A stretch of 64,000 bases of DNA from Farysia itapuensis. Its lineage: Eukaryota; Basidiomycota; Ustilaginomycetes; Ustilaginales; Ustilaginaceae. The position numbers and the translations under genes are program-made. The DNA is taken from NCBI GenBank assembly GCA_023212645.1, contig JALBYC010000025.1, positions 109,591-173,590 on the forward strand. The letters are read 5' to 3'. This document shows positions 20,487-30,526 of the stretch, piece after piece. The stretch's first letter is position 1, and the number at the start of each line of letters is the position of its first letter. Under the pieces are notes generated by a model. That model was not told the origin of the DNA. It saw nothing but the letters and a program-made list of their open reading frames with translations, and searched no databases.

Positions 20487-23400
20487 CTACTGAAGGAGGG
20501 CAAAGTTCTCCCGCTCGACCCAGCCGGTATGGCCATGCTCGGTGGTGCCAAAGAGAAATTGTTCGTCCTGGCCGACGACTCTGATGAGGTCGCCGACGGA
20601 GTAGTTGACAAAGGACGAGCCGTTGCGCTGCTGCTGTGGTCGCGAGGTGGGACTGTTGGCGACGGCGGCCATGACGCGGTCCGACGCACCCTCCGACGTC
20701 GTCACGCCGAGCCCCCTTGCCGGCTCTAGAAACTCGGTCCCGTTCTGCGCGAAGAAGCCCGAGTTGAACGTGAGTGCTGGCAGGGTTGGCGCATCGGCGG
20801 CCGCCTCGGCGTCGGTAGCAGTGCTGCTTTGCGCCAGGGCAGAGTCCTTGCTGACCGGTGTGGGCGGTGTGGTGTCAAAAGTGCTGTTGGCGGTGTACGT
20901 CGTGTCGCCCGAGTGCGAAGCTTTGCGCGACGCGGAATTCAGAGCTGCATTGCTACCGACGGAACGGAGCAGGCCAATCAGGCCTCCCGACTTGGACGCC
21001 GCACGGCTGGTCGTCGCCGGCAGAGGCGTACCAATCTGAGCGGGCGAGCCGAGCAACGACTCGGGCTGCGTAAACGGTGACCCACCCCGCGAGCCAAGAG
21101 GCGGAGTCGCCAACGGGCTCACCTCCAACAGCGAGGGTGGTGTCATTAAGTCGTCCGCACTCGGCGCCGTAAGTGCATCCACCTTGCGAGTCAGCATCTG
21201 CGTGCTCGGCACTGACGAGGTAAAGTCGGGATCAGGCAGGTCTCGCATCCCCTGCAGGGGCGAGAAATGCGTCGTGTACGGCGTTCCCGGGATCGACGGC
21301 GTCAATTGGCCATCAAGGCTGGCTGACATCGAACGGTTCCGGTGCGGACCAGAGACAATTCCCAGTCCCTCGGCATAGTCGGCGACACTTCGGTGCACAT
21401 CCCAGAAAAGCTTGACCGTATTGGCGTGCAGTGTTGCAGGCTCATTGGCGCCGTTGCGGGCCACATCACCGCCGAGTCCGTGCTTCAGCCCAAAGTCAAT
21501 CAGCGTTCGGTGCACGCGCAGGTAGTAAGTCGCTTGCGTGCGAGACAGCGACTCAATGCAAATGTCAAGCAGCGTCTGTACACCGTAGTTGAACTGCGGA
21601 ATCTCGTCCATCAGTTGCGAGTGCAGTGCGACAAACGCAGCAGCGCTTTCGCTTGTCTTCTTGTCCGACGTCTTGTTTCCCGACTTGGCTGTCTCGGCGC
21701 GATAGCGCGCATAGTCCAGTTCCCGGTCGTCTCGCTTGGCGATCACAGATTGTGGATGAGCAAACATGAGCGAAATGCGTTGCACTGCAGGCAGCAAGCT
21801 GCCGCGAATCTCGCGGTCCATCTGAGCCCAGTACTCGTTGATGAACTGCGTCTCGATCAGTGTGGTGAAAGCTCGTACGCGCTCGCCGGCTTCCGCGTCC
21901 GTGTTCGCCTCGCTCAGGGCGTAGACACGTCTCCACTGGTCCACAAGGCGCAGCTGCGTCAGATGCGACTCTTTCACACCGCTTGACCATGTAGTGCATG
22001 AGCGCGAGAACGAAATCAACCCCTTCTCCAGACGCTTGAGCTGCGTGATGAGATTCTTGTACTGGCCGCCGTCCGCCAAAAGGTCTTCCGAGGGACCCAG
22101 CATCAGGTTCTTGACCTTTTCTTGGCGACGTAAGAGCTTCTTGGTCGTACCATGCTGCACTTTCTGGCTAGTGGTCCGCTTGCTAGTCTTGCCGCTGACG
22201 ATTTGGTCAACCAGATCTTTACGCTTCTTGACCTCGTTGATGTAATCGGCTACCTTTTGAATCTCTGTCGAGGCGGCGCGTAGACTCTGGATGTCAGGGT
22301 GCTGCGACGTAGTGGCCGCAAGGATCTCGGCCAGAAGAAGGGGGTATTTGAGCACGCGTTGAACCGGTTTGATCAACAGAGACGCCAGGTCCCAGGCATT
22401 GGTATGAGCGCGAGCCACCTGTGTACAATCTTGCAGGAAAATGACAACCTTGGGTTGAGTTGCAACAAGATCCTGTAGCCGTGTCATCGATGCTTCGTGT
22501 CGCGAGCAGTAAGCGGAATATACCTGCTCGATGCGTGGAATCATCTTTAGGAAGGCCAGACCGACATGGTCCGTTTCCGACTTTTCTTGAACAAGATCAG
22601 CAGACAGCAGCTGATTCAGGTCTTCGGTCGTACTGGTGCAGATGTGACCCACTGCGTCTTCGAGAACGGCAACCATTTCGTCCGCAAGAGCAGCGCAAGA
22701 CTCCAAGTGCGCAAAGATAATGCGAATGTCGCTAGCGGTAAAAGCTCCCTCCGAAGAAGCGCCGAGATCGCTCCCAGGTGTAAGCCCAACAGTCGAAACT
22801 GTTTGCGTCGAAGCCATTGGTGTCAACGGCGAATTTGGCGATCCTGGACTGGCTGGCACCTGCCGCAGTGCCGCCTGATTGTCTGCGAGAACATGATTGG
22901 GTATCATCGGTACTTTAGGAGGGTTTGACCCCAGCAAAAAGTGATTAGCATCCGAGGTTTGTGAGCTTTGTGAGGATAACGTGTACAGCGAAGAGCGATT
23001 GCTCGGATTGCTTGAGGTAAGAGAAGCAGCCGAGTTCGCTGTCAGACTGGCGGCACTGGATCCATTATGCAGGTGATGAGGGCTCAGCTCAGCTGAAGCA
23101 TTGCGGAAAAATGGTCGAGATGCCATCAAAGGTGTGGAGGTTCTTGAGCCAGTTGGTGCTGGTGCAGCGCGCAGAGACGGAGTCCTTGCGCTGTTTTGCT
23201 GCTCAGTAGGCGTCAGTTGCGAAAATATGCTGTTGGACCGCATGCCAAGCGGTGTGCGTGGTGACATGGGCCCAGTACCAGCCTTGGCTCGAGCAAGGTA
23301 GATGTCACGCGCAACGGCCAAATCCGAGGCATAAGTACGTTCGGTCTCCAGGAGCTCGCGCAAGATAAACCATCGCCGGACGAGTCGCTTTTGTTCGTCA

Positions 23401-26400
23401 CTCAAAGTTTCCTGCGCGATCGTCCATGGTATCCTTGCAGAACTCGGCTGCCGATATAAGAGCGGCCGTTGCAGCTCTAATTTGTCCGGAACGGTTCGAG
23501 GTGAGATTGGAATACCCATTTGCATGTTTGAGTGGTCGACGAACGAAGCAAAGGCGTTCGGTCCAGCATGATTGCTCGACTTCAATGCATCATCCGCTGT
23601 CAGATGCATCCCACGCCCATCGCTCAAAGACGATGCGGTGTGCGAAGATGTCGAGCCTTGTCCATCCCTGAGACGAAGATCAGCTTGACTACCGTCCGTC
23701 TCAAGCCGTTCTGGCTCTTCTGACCCATTAGTGTTGCGAGAAACAAGTTGGACTGTTCCGTCTTTCTCGGATTCGGATTTTATGCTGAGCCGAGAAGCAT
23801 TCGTTGCATCGGCTTGCACACCTCGCTGTGCAAGAAGTCTGCTGCTGCCGTTGGCTTCCTGCCTTTTCCAACTGCCTTGAGCGAGGTTCGACTCAAAGGT
23901 AGTATCACGGAGGTTGCCACCGAGACTTGAAGAGGCCGTAGAGCTAGCGGTCGATGGCCGATTTCTGGTAATGGCAGAAGCGGATTCCGCTTCATGCTTC
24001 AGCGCAGTTGCGAGCTTTGGTACAGTGTCGTTCGATGTCCGAGTCTGCTCCGCTCGCTGAGCTGATTGCGAAGGTGCAGGTTGTGTAGCGACAGGATTGC
24101 CATTGCCCGATGGAGCGAGACTTCTGGGTGACTGTGGAGGTCTGACTTGCTGTGCGTCGTCTGTGCTGGTTCGACTTGTGGGCACAGGAGCAGATGGCCT
24201 CTTTTTGCGAAGTGGGTTCTTGGGGGGCAAACCCGGTTTTGTCACCTCGTTCGTCGCTTCCACTTTAGACTCCTTCATTTTGGACACAGGCTGTTGAGCG
24301 TGAACTGGTAAGGCCGGTGCGGCCAAGCTTGTGCGCTCTTCTGGGATCGCAGAACTAGTTTTGCGAGGGCTCGAAAAGGACTCTGCGCGTCCCTGTCCAC
24401 CCTCTTGACGGCGACTTTGCACAGGAGACTTAGATGACGAATCTAGTGCAGTCGGCGACATCAAAACTGAGTTGCTCGGTAAGGTTGTCGGACTGCTGAG
24501 TGGTGAGCTTGGGCTTCGAAGCTGAGAGCGCCGACCGTTTGCGCCTGCAGGCAGAGGTTCGGCTTGTTGTCCGTAGGAGAGCTCCTCTGCCTCCAGCATC
24601 TGGCGTGTCTCTCTACTTATGCCGCGAAGACTACTGCTCCTGGGCACGTACGTTTGTGCACCGGAAGACGCATTCCCAGACCCAGTACTCTGAATGCTAG
24701 TCGTGCTTCTACGTTTCTCAAGATCCAGCCTTGTAGGTAATTTACGTGGAGACCCGCGCGGTGACAACTGATCACTCGAGAGTCTGTGGCCATTGGTTGG
24801 GGATAATGCAGGACCTGCATATGATAAAGGTCTGGGCCTGACGGGCGAAGCACCTGATGCCTCGGAGCGACTTCTATCTTGCAGGCGCCTGTCCTGTTCA
24901 GCGTCCGGAACATCGTAGTATTCCTGGCCCCTCCTCCCGCTCACTTGCTTGTAGGGTTGTTTGGGCCTCTGTTCGCTCTGATCGTAGCTGAGTCTAGGCT
25001 CAAACGGTGGGATCGGGGAGGCGGGCGAGATAGGTGAGCCGGGAGCAGATGATTGAGAGCCGCGAGCCTTGAGAAGTCCAGCTTTGTCCTTGAAGCGGAT
25101 AGATTTGCGTAGAAAGTCGGACGTTGCGCTCGACTTGCGACTGCCCTGAGTGGCTGACCGTGGTCTGCCGAGATTGTGTTCGTCTTGGTCATTCTCTGTG
25201 TCGCGGCTGTGGAGCGAGGCAGAGTCACGGCCCCTGTCGTGCTCATCTGCAAAGTCTGACTGATTCAGACTGCTGCGAGAGGCCTGAGGATAGAGCGAGG
25301 GTGGGAATACCGCCAACTTGGGTGAAGAGCTTTGTTTCGGAGGTCCAAGAGAAGGTGAGGAGGCGGTAGGTGCCTTACTGCTCTTGAGTCCGAACAGCCG
25401 TGATCGAAGGCCGGGCTTAGCAGTTGGTGCTGCAAGTTGCTTATCGGCCTGAGAGTCGGTTGTCCTCTGGGGCAAAGCAGGGGCATACTCGACGGTAGAA
25501 GACCTCGACATACTGGCAGCGCTTTTCGAGCGAGCTCTTGCAAGCCCAGGTGGTCCGGGCGACGGCGTACTGGTCGATACCCTCGCCGTGCGGGAGGTGG
25601 ATACCGAAGTAGGGCTCGTAGGTGCAAGGAAATGGTCGCTACTTGGAAGTGGGGGCGGCTCTACTCTTCCAACTAGCTTCTGTACTTTGGAACGTTCGAG
25701 ATTCGCGGCGGTCGCTTCGACAGAGGATTGATCAGAAGCTTGTCTTCTGGTCCGTGGAGAAGTAGGTGCGACGAATGCTGCATCGCTGGACGAACGAGAT
25801 CTTCGCTCCTTGGGTGAACTCGGCTTGGAGGAATACACGCCACGGGGCGGAGAGATAGAGAGGGTTTTGGCCTTGGGAGAGCGTGCAGGTGACGAGCGTG
25901 TTGGCGGTGAGATGCTGAGATACGAGGCCTGCTGATCAAGATAGGCGTCAGCTGCGCTGCTGAAGCTGGATCGACTGTATCTACGTTCGTGATCTAGCTG
26001 CGAGCTGCTTTGTCGTGACTGACGTGGAGGGCTGGAAAGTGCCTCGTGGGTAGAGTAGAAAGAGACGGGCGAGGCTGGACGTCCCGTTTCATCAACGTAC
26101 TGTGTGGTGGGAGAAGAGGGCCGGTCGTTTTGCTTCGAGGCTCGTCGGGAAATGTTGCTTATGGAGGGCAGACTTTCACCTCCTTCTGGAGCTGGGGCAA
26201 ACTCTGAGGTGTTTGCGAGTATGGACGATCTAGATCCGCGTCGAGGTTTGGATTCGGTATATGGGGCGCCGGGTGGCAGGAGGCCTAAAGGGCCGTACGA
26301 GCCACCGACGCCCGAAGCGACGAGCTGAGACTGTGCAGTACGGGGAGACGACGCTAGAGTGACGGGAGAAACACTGTGTTGGGATCGAGAGGACGAGTCT

Positions 26401-26453
26401 TGTCCCTTTGAGCGACGAGAAGTGGCGCTGGAGATGGAAGAGGACAGGATGGG
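20487..26453 (-). CDS. DH-BAR-SH3 Rho guanine nucleotide exchange factor (Tuba/Gef1-like)
   Basis: An open frame of about 1988 codons. The first 1100 are Ser/Pro-rich and disordered. The RhoGEF (DH) domain starts at RRWFILRELLETERTYASDL (about 23390) and includes LIKPVQRVLKYPLLLAEIL (about 22350). A BAR-like helical region follows (LRRQEKVKNLM to DFGLKHG, about 22170-21480). A short SH3 ends the protein (VGDLIRVV, HTGWVERENF). This DH-BAR layout is that of Tuba/DNMBP and fission yeast Gef1, which activate Cdc42 at growth sites. About 180 residues of low complexity interrupt the DH domain. The frame is open back to 26453, just after an in-frame TAG, but has no ATG there. A CTATAG at that point could be a splice acceptor, so the start is probably in an upstream exon I could not fix. 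Confidence 0.82.
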   Translation of the reverse strand, partial: PILSSSISSATSRRSKGQDSSSRSQHSVSPVTLASSPRTAQSQLVASGVGGSYGPLGLLPPGAPYTESKPRRGSRSSILANTSEFAPAPEGGESLPSISNISRRASKQNDRPSSPTTQYVDETGRPASPVSFYSTHEALSSPPRQSRQSSSQLDHERRYSRSSFSSAADAYLDQQASYLSISPPTRSSPARSPKAKTLSISPPRGVYSSKPSSPKERRSRSSSDAAFVAPTSPRTRRQASDQSSVEATAANLERSKVQKLVGRVEPPPLPSSDHFLAPTSPTSVSTSRTARVSTSTPSPGPPGLARARSKSAASMSRSSTVEYAPALPQRTTDSQADKQLAAPTAKPGLRSRLFGLKSSKAPTASSPSLGPPKQSSSPKLAVFPPSLYPQASRSSLNQSDFADEHDRGRDSASLHSRDTENDQDEHNLGRPRSATQGSRKSSATSDFLRKSIRFKDKAGLLKARGSQSSAPGSPISPASPIPPFEPRLSYDQSEQRPKQPYKQVSGRRGQEYYDVPDAEQDRRLQDRSRSEASGASPVRPRPLSYAGPALSPTNGHRLSSDQLSPRGSPRKLPTRLDLEKRRSTTSIQSTGSGNASSGAQTYVPRSSSLRGISRETRQMLEAEELSYGQQAEPLPAGANGRRSQLRSPSSPLSSPTTLPSNSVLMSPTALDSSSKSPVQSRRQEGGQGRAESFSSPRKTSSAIPEERTSLAAPALPVHAQQPVSKMKESKVEATNEVTKPGLPPKNPLRKKRPSAPVPTSRTSTDDAQQVRPPQSPRSLAPSGNGNPVATQPAPSQSAQRAEQTRTSNDTVPKLATALKHEAESASAITRNRPSTASSTASSSLGGNLRDTTFESNLAQGSWKRQEANGSSRLLAQRGVQADATNASRLSIKSESEKDGTVQLVSRNTNGSEEPERLETDGSQADLRLRDGQGSTSSHTASSLSDGRGMHLTADDALKSSNHAGPNAFASFVDHSNMQMGIPISPRTVPDKLELQRPLLYRQPSSARIPWTIAQETLSDEQKRLVRRWFILRELLETERTYASDLAVARDIYLARAKAGTGPMSPRTPLGMRSNSIFSQLTPTEQQNSARTPSLRAAPAPTGSRTSTPLMASRPFFRNASAELSPHHLHNGSSAASLTANSAASLTSSNPSNRSSLYTLSSQSSQTSDANHFLLGSNPPKVPMIPNHVLADNQAALRQVPASPGSPNSPLTPMASTQTVSTVGLTPGSDLGASSEGAFTASDIRIIFAHLESCAALADEMVAVLEDAVGHICTSTTEDLNQLLSADLVQEKSETDHVGLAFLKMIPRIEQVYSAYCSRHEASMTRLQDLVATQPKVVIFLQDCTQVARAHTNAWDLASLLIKPVQRVLKYPLLLAEILAATTSQHPDIQSLRAASTEIQKVADYINEVKKRKDLVDQIVSGKTSKRTTSQKVQHGTTKKLLRRQEKVKNLMLGPSEDLLADGGQYKNLITQLKRLEKGLISFSRSCTTWSSGVKESHLTQLRLVDQWRRVYALSEANTDAEAGERVRAFTTLIETQFINEYWAQMDREIRGSLLPAVQRISLMFAHPQSVIAKRDDRELDYARYRAETAKSGNKTSDKKTSESAAAFVALHSQLMDEIPQFNYGVQTLLDICIESLSRTQATYYLRVHRTLIDFGLKHGLGGDVARNGANEPATLHANTVKLFWDVHRSVADYAEGLGIVSGPHRNRSMSASLDGQLTPSIPGTPYTTHFSPLQGMRDLPDPDFTSSVPSTQMLTRKVDALTAPSADDLMTPPSLLEVSPLATPPLGSRGGSPFTQPESLLGSPAQIGTPLPATTSRAASKSGGLIGLLRSVGSNAALNSASRKASHSGDTTYTANSTFDTTPPTPVSKDSALAQSSTATDAEAAADAPTLPALTFNSGFFAQNGTEFLEPARGLGVTTSEGASDRVMAAVANSPTSRPQQQRNGSSFVNYSVGDLIRVVGQDEQFLFGTTEHGHTGWVERENFALLQ

Positions 26454-27477
26454 CTATAGGCCAGTTGCTGCAGACAACTGAACGAACGAGGCGCACTTGA
26501 AGCGCAAAGGTGTATCTGAGTGCATGTATAGCGCACGCACTGTTTTGGCTGAAGGCGGCGGATGTACAGCGTGTTCAGTGATGAGAGTCGTATGATGGTA
26601 GTGGTGGACAGTGAATAGACGGTATGGGGAAAGGTCAGATCGGGGGTGCTTGTAAATCGTAACAACGCGGGACCCTAAAATCACTGCAGGACAATAACAA
26701 ATCGGGCTCTCCTCATTTCATTTTTGGAAGGCGTGAATATCAATTCATTGGGGAGCGGGGGCGATACCATCCCGAATCACAATACCTTTCCAGCTGGTGG
26801 CAAAGCAAGCCTTTGCGAAAAGCATACCGACCTATGGCAGTGCATGACCAGAGCTTGACGGGACCCACCGATCGAGCAAGGACTTTTTGCTCATTAGCGT
26901 TAGCGCACACGGCGGACGCAGCGTGAGCGTGACGCTATCGGGCTACACTTGCGGTACAGCACATCCGTCCCGACACGGGATTCCCCCTCCATTTAGCGTA
27001 CCCGACAGAGTTGAAAGCACAAGGAATTGATGCTTAACCCTACTTTTTTGCCTCCCGTACTGTCACACTTCTGTTTGCAGAGCAGTAGTCTCCGCATTGC
27101 TGCGCCTCTCGAAGCATGGAAGTGTGTACTCGTGTGTCGCTCATGTGATAGCAGGTGCAAATTTGGAGAAGGAAACTTTTTACCCTGAAATTTCAAAGCC
27201 AGCCGGCTAATTCTCCGAACTTGATCGTCAGAGGAACCGCAGATCCCCCTCACACTTCACCGACACGGTCACACGTTCTGGCGCGGAAAGGGCTTGCCTA
27301 GAGTGGCGTGAGAGAGAAGCGTGTTCGCGTGTGTGGCCACAGAATCGAAAACCGGATCGAGCCGAGTCAAGACGGGGGGGGAACCAGAATTTTGGCCGAG
27401 CGAACTCTGCAATTTTAGCTCGCCAAGCACCTTGTTTCCAAACCATCACCACCACACAGCGGAAGACCTCCGACAAG
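26454..27477. promoter_or_regulatory. Divergent intergenic region, RhoGEF / inositol-type transporter
   Basis: About 1 kb between the RhoGEF reading frame and the transporter start. It probably holds the first RhoGEF exon, for example around 26480-26700 on the minus strand, where several ATGs occur, and both promoters. CATGTGAT at 27142-27149 loosely resembles the inositol-responsive E-box core (TCACATG on the other strand), but the match is partial. No other gene is visible. Confidence 0.4.
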
Positions 27478-29184
27478 ATGGTCTTGACCGACACGCCCAC
27501 GAGACACTCGATTGCCTCGGACGACGATAAAGTCTCGACGGATGACAAGCCGAGTCCAGCTGAGCAGCGACTCGGTTCCGATCCGATGCATATCACCACT
27601 CGATCCATGGTTTCCACAGAAGGCGTCATTGACGCTGAAGAGTTGACACGTGTCCTAGATGAAGCATCGATCGAAGCAGCTGGACAGGGAAAGAGCAACA
27701 GTGCATACCTCTGGTGCTTGACCTTCTTTGCCACCATTGGCGGATTGCTCTTTGGATACGACACTGGCGCCATCTCTACCGTGCTGGTGCAGGTAGGCAC
27801 TGACCTCGACAACAGAGCATTGACAGATGGCGATAAAGAGCTCATCACTTCGGCTCTCACTCTGGGCGCGATTCTCTCAGCATTGGGCGCTGGTATTGTT
27901 GCCGACAAAATCGGTCGCAAATGGACATTGGTCATTTGTGATGTGCTGTTCATTGCCGGTGCCATCATCCAGGCTGCCGCTCACACGAGATGGACTGTCA
28001 TTCCAGGCCGCTTGGTGATGGGTTTTGGGGTGGGGGCAGCTGCCCAAATCGTGCCGATCTTTATCCAGGAGCTGGCTCCTGCCCGCGCTCGTGGAAGACT
28101 GACATGTCTTAACTCGATTGCCGTCACTGGAGGACAAGTGATTGCCTATGCTATCGGTGCAGGCTTTGAACACGTCTCTTCCGGATGGCGTTGGATTATT
28201 GCGCTTGGTGCTTTCCCACCACTTGTGCAAATCATCGGCATCCATCTCTTCATGTCCGAGTCGCCTCGTTACCTTGTAAAGCAAGGTCGCCTGAACGAAG
28301 CACACCGTGTCATCACCCGCATCTACCCATTGGCATCGCTCAAAGAGATTGATGCCAAAGTTGATGTCCTCAAAAAGCATATTCAGATCGAAGATTTCCC
28401 ACTGTACCGAAAGATTGCTCTGATTTGGACAGATGTGCCAACGCGGCGAGCAGTGTTCCTCTGCTCTATGGTGCTGGTTGCACAACAGCTCTCTGGCTTC
28501 AACTCGCTAATGTACTTTGCACCCAGTTTGTTCAAGAGTGCTGGTCTGCAGAACCCTACTGCCGTTGGCCTGGTAATCAGCGGAACCAACTTCCTCTTCA
28601 CCTTTATTCCGCTCAAGTACATAGATAGGGTAGGAAGGCGCAGGTTCTTACTGGCTACGATGCCGTGCGTCATTATCTTCCTGGCGTGCACAGCCGGCAT
28701 CTTTTACAAGATGTTGCAGCCTACCAACCAGCACTTGACCGAAGGATATCCCTACCCAAACTCTCTGACAGCGGCCATGCTTGTCTTTATGGTCTTTTAC
28801 GTGGCATCCTACGCCACTGGGCTTGGCAATGTGCCGTGGCAACAAGGCGAGTTCTTTTCGACAAAAACACGCATGGTCGGCACATCGATTTCGACAGCGG
28901 CAAACTGGAGTGGCAACCTCGTCATTTCCTCTACGTTCCTCAGTCTCATGAACCGTATCACTCCGTCGGGTGCGTTTGGCTTCTACGCAGGCCTTACGCT
29001 CATCTGCTTGGTGCTGGTCTACTTTTTATACCCCGAGACTTCACTCTTGTCGCTGGAAGAAGTCCGCACGACATTGGATGGTGGATTCAACGTCAAAAAG
29101 AGTCTCAAGGTGCGCAAGGAGAAGATTGCGCTCTGGAAGGCGCAGCATCAGGCCGCTCTGGCCAAGAATCACGAGGACGTCTAG
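27478..29184 (+). CDS. MFS sugar/polyol transporter, inositol transporter (Itr) type
   Basis: A 568-residue transporter with twelve hydrophobic segments and no intron. A polar N-terminus of about 75 residues leads to GGLLFGYDTGAIS. The loop motif is ADKIGRKWT and the second-domain equivalent is DRVGRRRF. PESPRYLVKQGR is present as ESPRYLVKQGR, QQLSGFNSLMYF marks TM7, and the end is PETSLLSLEEV. The TM10 sequence GLGNVPWQQGEFF is characteristic of the fungal myo-inositol transporter group (yeast Itr1/Itr2 have GNVPWQQ). It probably imports myo-inositol by proton symport at the plasma membrane; another polyol is possible. The start MVLTDTPT is the first ATG after non-coding DNA. Confidence 0.87.
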   Translation: MVLTDTPTRHSIASDDDKVSTDDKPSPAEQRLGSDPMHITTRSMVSTEGVIDAEELTRVLDEASIEAAGQGKSNSAYLWCLTFFATIGGLLFGYDTGAISTVLVQVGTDLDNRALTDGDKELITSALTLGAILSALGAGIVADKIGRKWTLVICDVLFIAGAIIQAAAHTRWTVIPGRLVMGFGVGAAAQIVPIFIQELAPARARGRLTCLNSIAVTGGQVIAYAIGAGFEHVSSGWRWIIALGAFPPLVQIIGIHLFMSESPRYLVKQGRLNEAHRVITRIYPLASLKEIDAKVDVLKKHIQIEDFPLYRKIALIWTDVPTRRAVFLCSMVLVAQQLSGFNSLMYFAPSLFKSAGLQNPTAVGLVISGTNFLFTFIPLKYIDRVGRRRFLLATMPCVIIFLACTAGIFYKMLQPTNQHLTEGYPYPNSLTAAMLVFMVFYVASYATGLGNVPWQQGEFFSTKTRMVGTSISTAANWSGNLVISSTFLSLMNRITPSGAFGFYAGLTLICLVLVYFLYPETSLLSLEEVRTTLDGGFNVKKSLKVRKEKIALWKAQHQAALAKNHEDV

Positions 29185-29323
29185 AAAGCACTGCCCAGAA
29201 TGTATGCTGTTTTGTTACCAATCGGGAAGGGAATGTGTGAAATCGGGGCGCCCCTTTTTGTGGAGGCATAAAGTCGTTTGCGGCGGGTGGGTCTAGCCTT
29301 GCTGCCCACTCGAGGCAGCGGTT

Positions 29324-30400
29324 ATGGAAGAGGAAAAGGTTGGGGCGCCGGATGAGCTGGCTGGCCTGCTGGTTGACACGCACTGCCATGCGACCGATGA
29401 TCCGGCGGCCTACGGAGTGAGCTCGTACGACGAACTGACGCGACGAGTGGGTCAGATCGACGTAGGTCGGCTGGTGTGCATGTCTACCAACGAGCGAGAC
29501 CAGGACATTGTCGCACACCTCGCCGCAGCACACGGTGACAAAGTCGTGCCGTGTTTCGGTTGGCATCCCTGGTTCGCACACCAAGTTTCGATCCACCACC
29601 CTGCGCCACCGAAAGCCGAGCACTACCAGACACTCTTTGGGGAATCGGACGAGGTGGGTGAGATCTGGGATCAGTTGCCAGACCCACTGTCGCTGGAGCA
29701 GCTGTTGGATGGGATTCGGGCCAGGTTTGAGCGCTTCCCGCACGCGATGCTCGGCGAGGTTGGTATTGACCGTGCCTTCCGGATTCCACGAAGGAAGTGG
29801 GACTATAACCCGCAGTCGTCCCTACAACCTACAGCCGGGCCGAAGTTGACAAAGCTCAAGACACCGCAAGACCATCAGATCCACATCCTGCGCGCACAGA
29901 TGCAACTAGCACTGCAGTACCGCAGGAACGTCTCGTTTCACTCGGTCCAGGCAGCCGGTTTGACGGTAGACTTGCTCGCTGCGCTGCGGAATGCAGACCC
30001 GACGCTGTTTGGCGCCATTCGCATCTCGATCCACTCCTGCACACTCGACGCCAACGTCGTCCGCTCCATCTCAAGATCCCACCCCAATGTCTACTTCGGG
30101 TTCAGCCCCACCGTGAACGCTAAACAGTTCCGTCTACGTACTTGTCTCGAAGCGGTGCACCGCACAAAAGCGTTGCTCGAAAGCGACTATCACACAGTCG
30201 AGTCAATACCGCGCTTCCTGCGCGACGGCGTTGACTACTTTGCCGCATATCACGACATGTCATCCACACAAGCAGTGCAACGGCTCAACAAGAACTGGAA
30301 ATCTTTCCACTCCAACACGACCCGTGGTCCCACCGACGAAAGTGACGCGCAGAGCACAGACGATGATGACGACGACGACGATGGCCCGCCTGTCTTTTAG
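29324..30400 (+). CDS. TatD-family metal-dependent hydrolase (Scn1-like)
   Basis: A 358-residue TIM-barrel hydrolase. Motifs in order are VDTHCHATDD (HxH metal ligands), the strand PCFGWHPWF, LGEVGID with the family Glu, NVSFHSVQA and ISIHSCT with further His ligands, and LLESDYH for the last acidic ligand. The extended spacing with a Pro-rich loop and the GWHPWFAHQ motif are typical of the fungal Cut9-interacting Scn1 branch of TatD proteins, which are thought to be 3'-5' exonucleases or DNases. The C-terminus ends in a run of eight or more Asp. The gene follows the transporter on the same strand by 139 bases. The precise substrate is not known. Confidence 0.87.
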   Translation: MEEEKVGAPDELAGLLVDTHCHATDDPAAYGVSSYDELTRRVGQIDVGRLVCMSTNERDQDIVAHLAAAHGDKVVPCFGWHPWFAHQVSIHHPAPPKAEHYQTLFGESDEVGEIWDQLPDPLSLEQLLDGIRARFERFPHAMLGEVGIDRAFRIPRRKWDYNPQSSLQPTAGPKLTKLKTPQDHQIHILRAQMQLALQYRRNVSFHSVQAAGLTVDLLAALRNADPTLFGAIRISIHSCTLDANVVRSISRSHPNVYFGFSPTVNAKQFRLRTCLEAVHRTKALLESDYHTVESIPRFLRDGVDYFAAYHDMSSTQAVQRLNKNWKSFHSNTTRGPTDESDAQSTDDDDDDDDGPPVF

Positions 30401-30526
30401 ATCTATGGCAAAATAGAAAGCAAAGAAACGATGGCATTTACAAGAAAATGATGGCATCTAATGGTATAATGATAGGTATGGGGGGGACTCGGGCGCAACA
30501 AAAGGCCCTTTTGGGGGAATAGGTGC

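Noticed and set aside
26796..26804. GGTGGCAAA (Rpn4 PACE element) between RhoGEF and transporter
   Set aside because: The same 9-mer also occurs inside the coding region of Spt7 (50719-50727) and on the other strand in the transporter gene. Chance matches are expected at this length.
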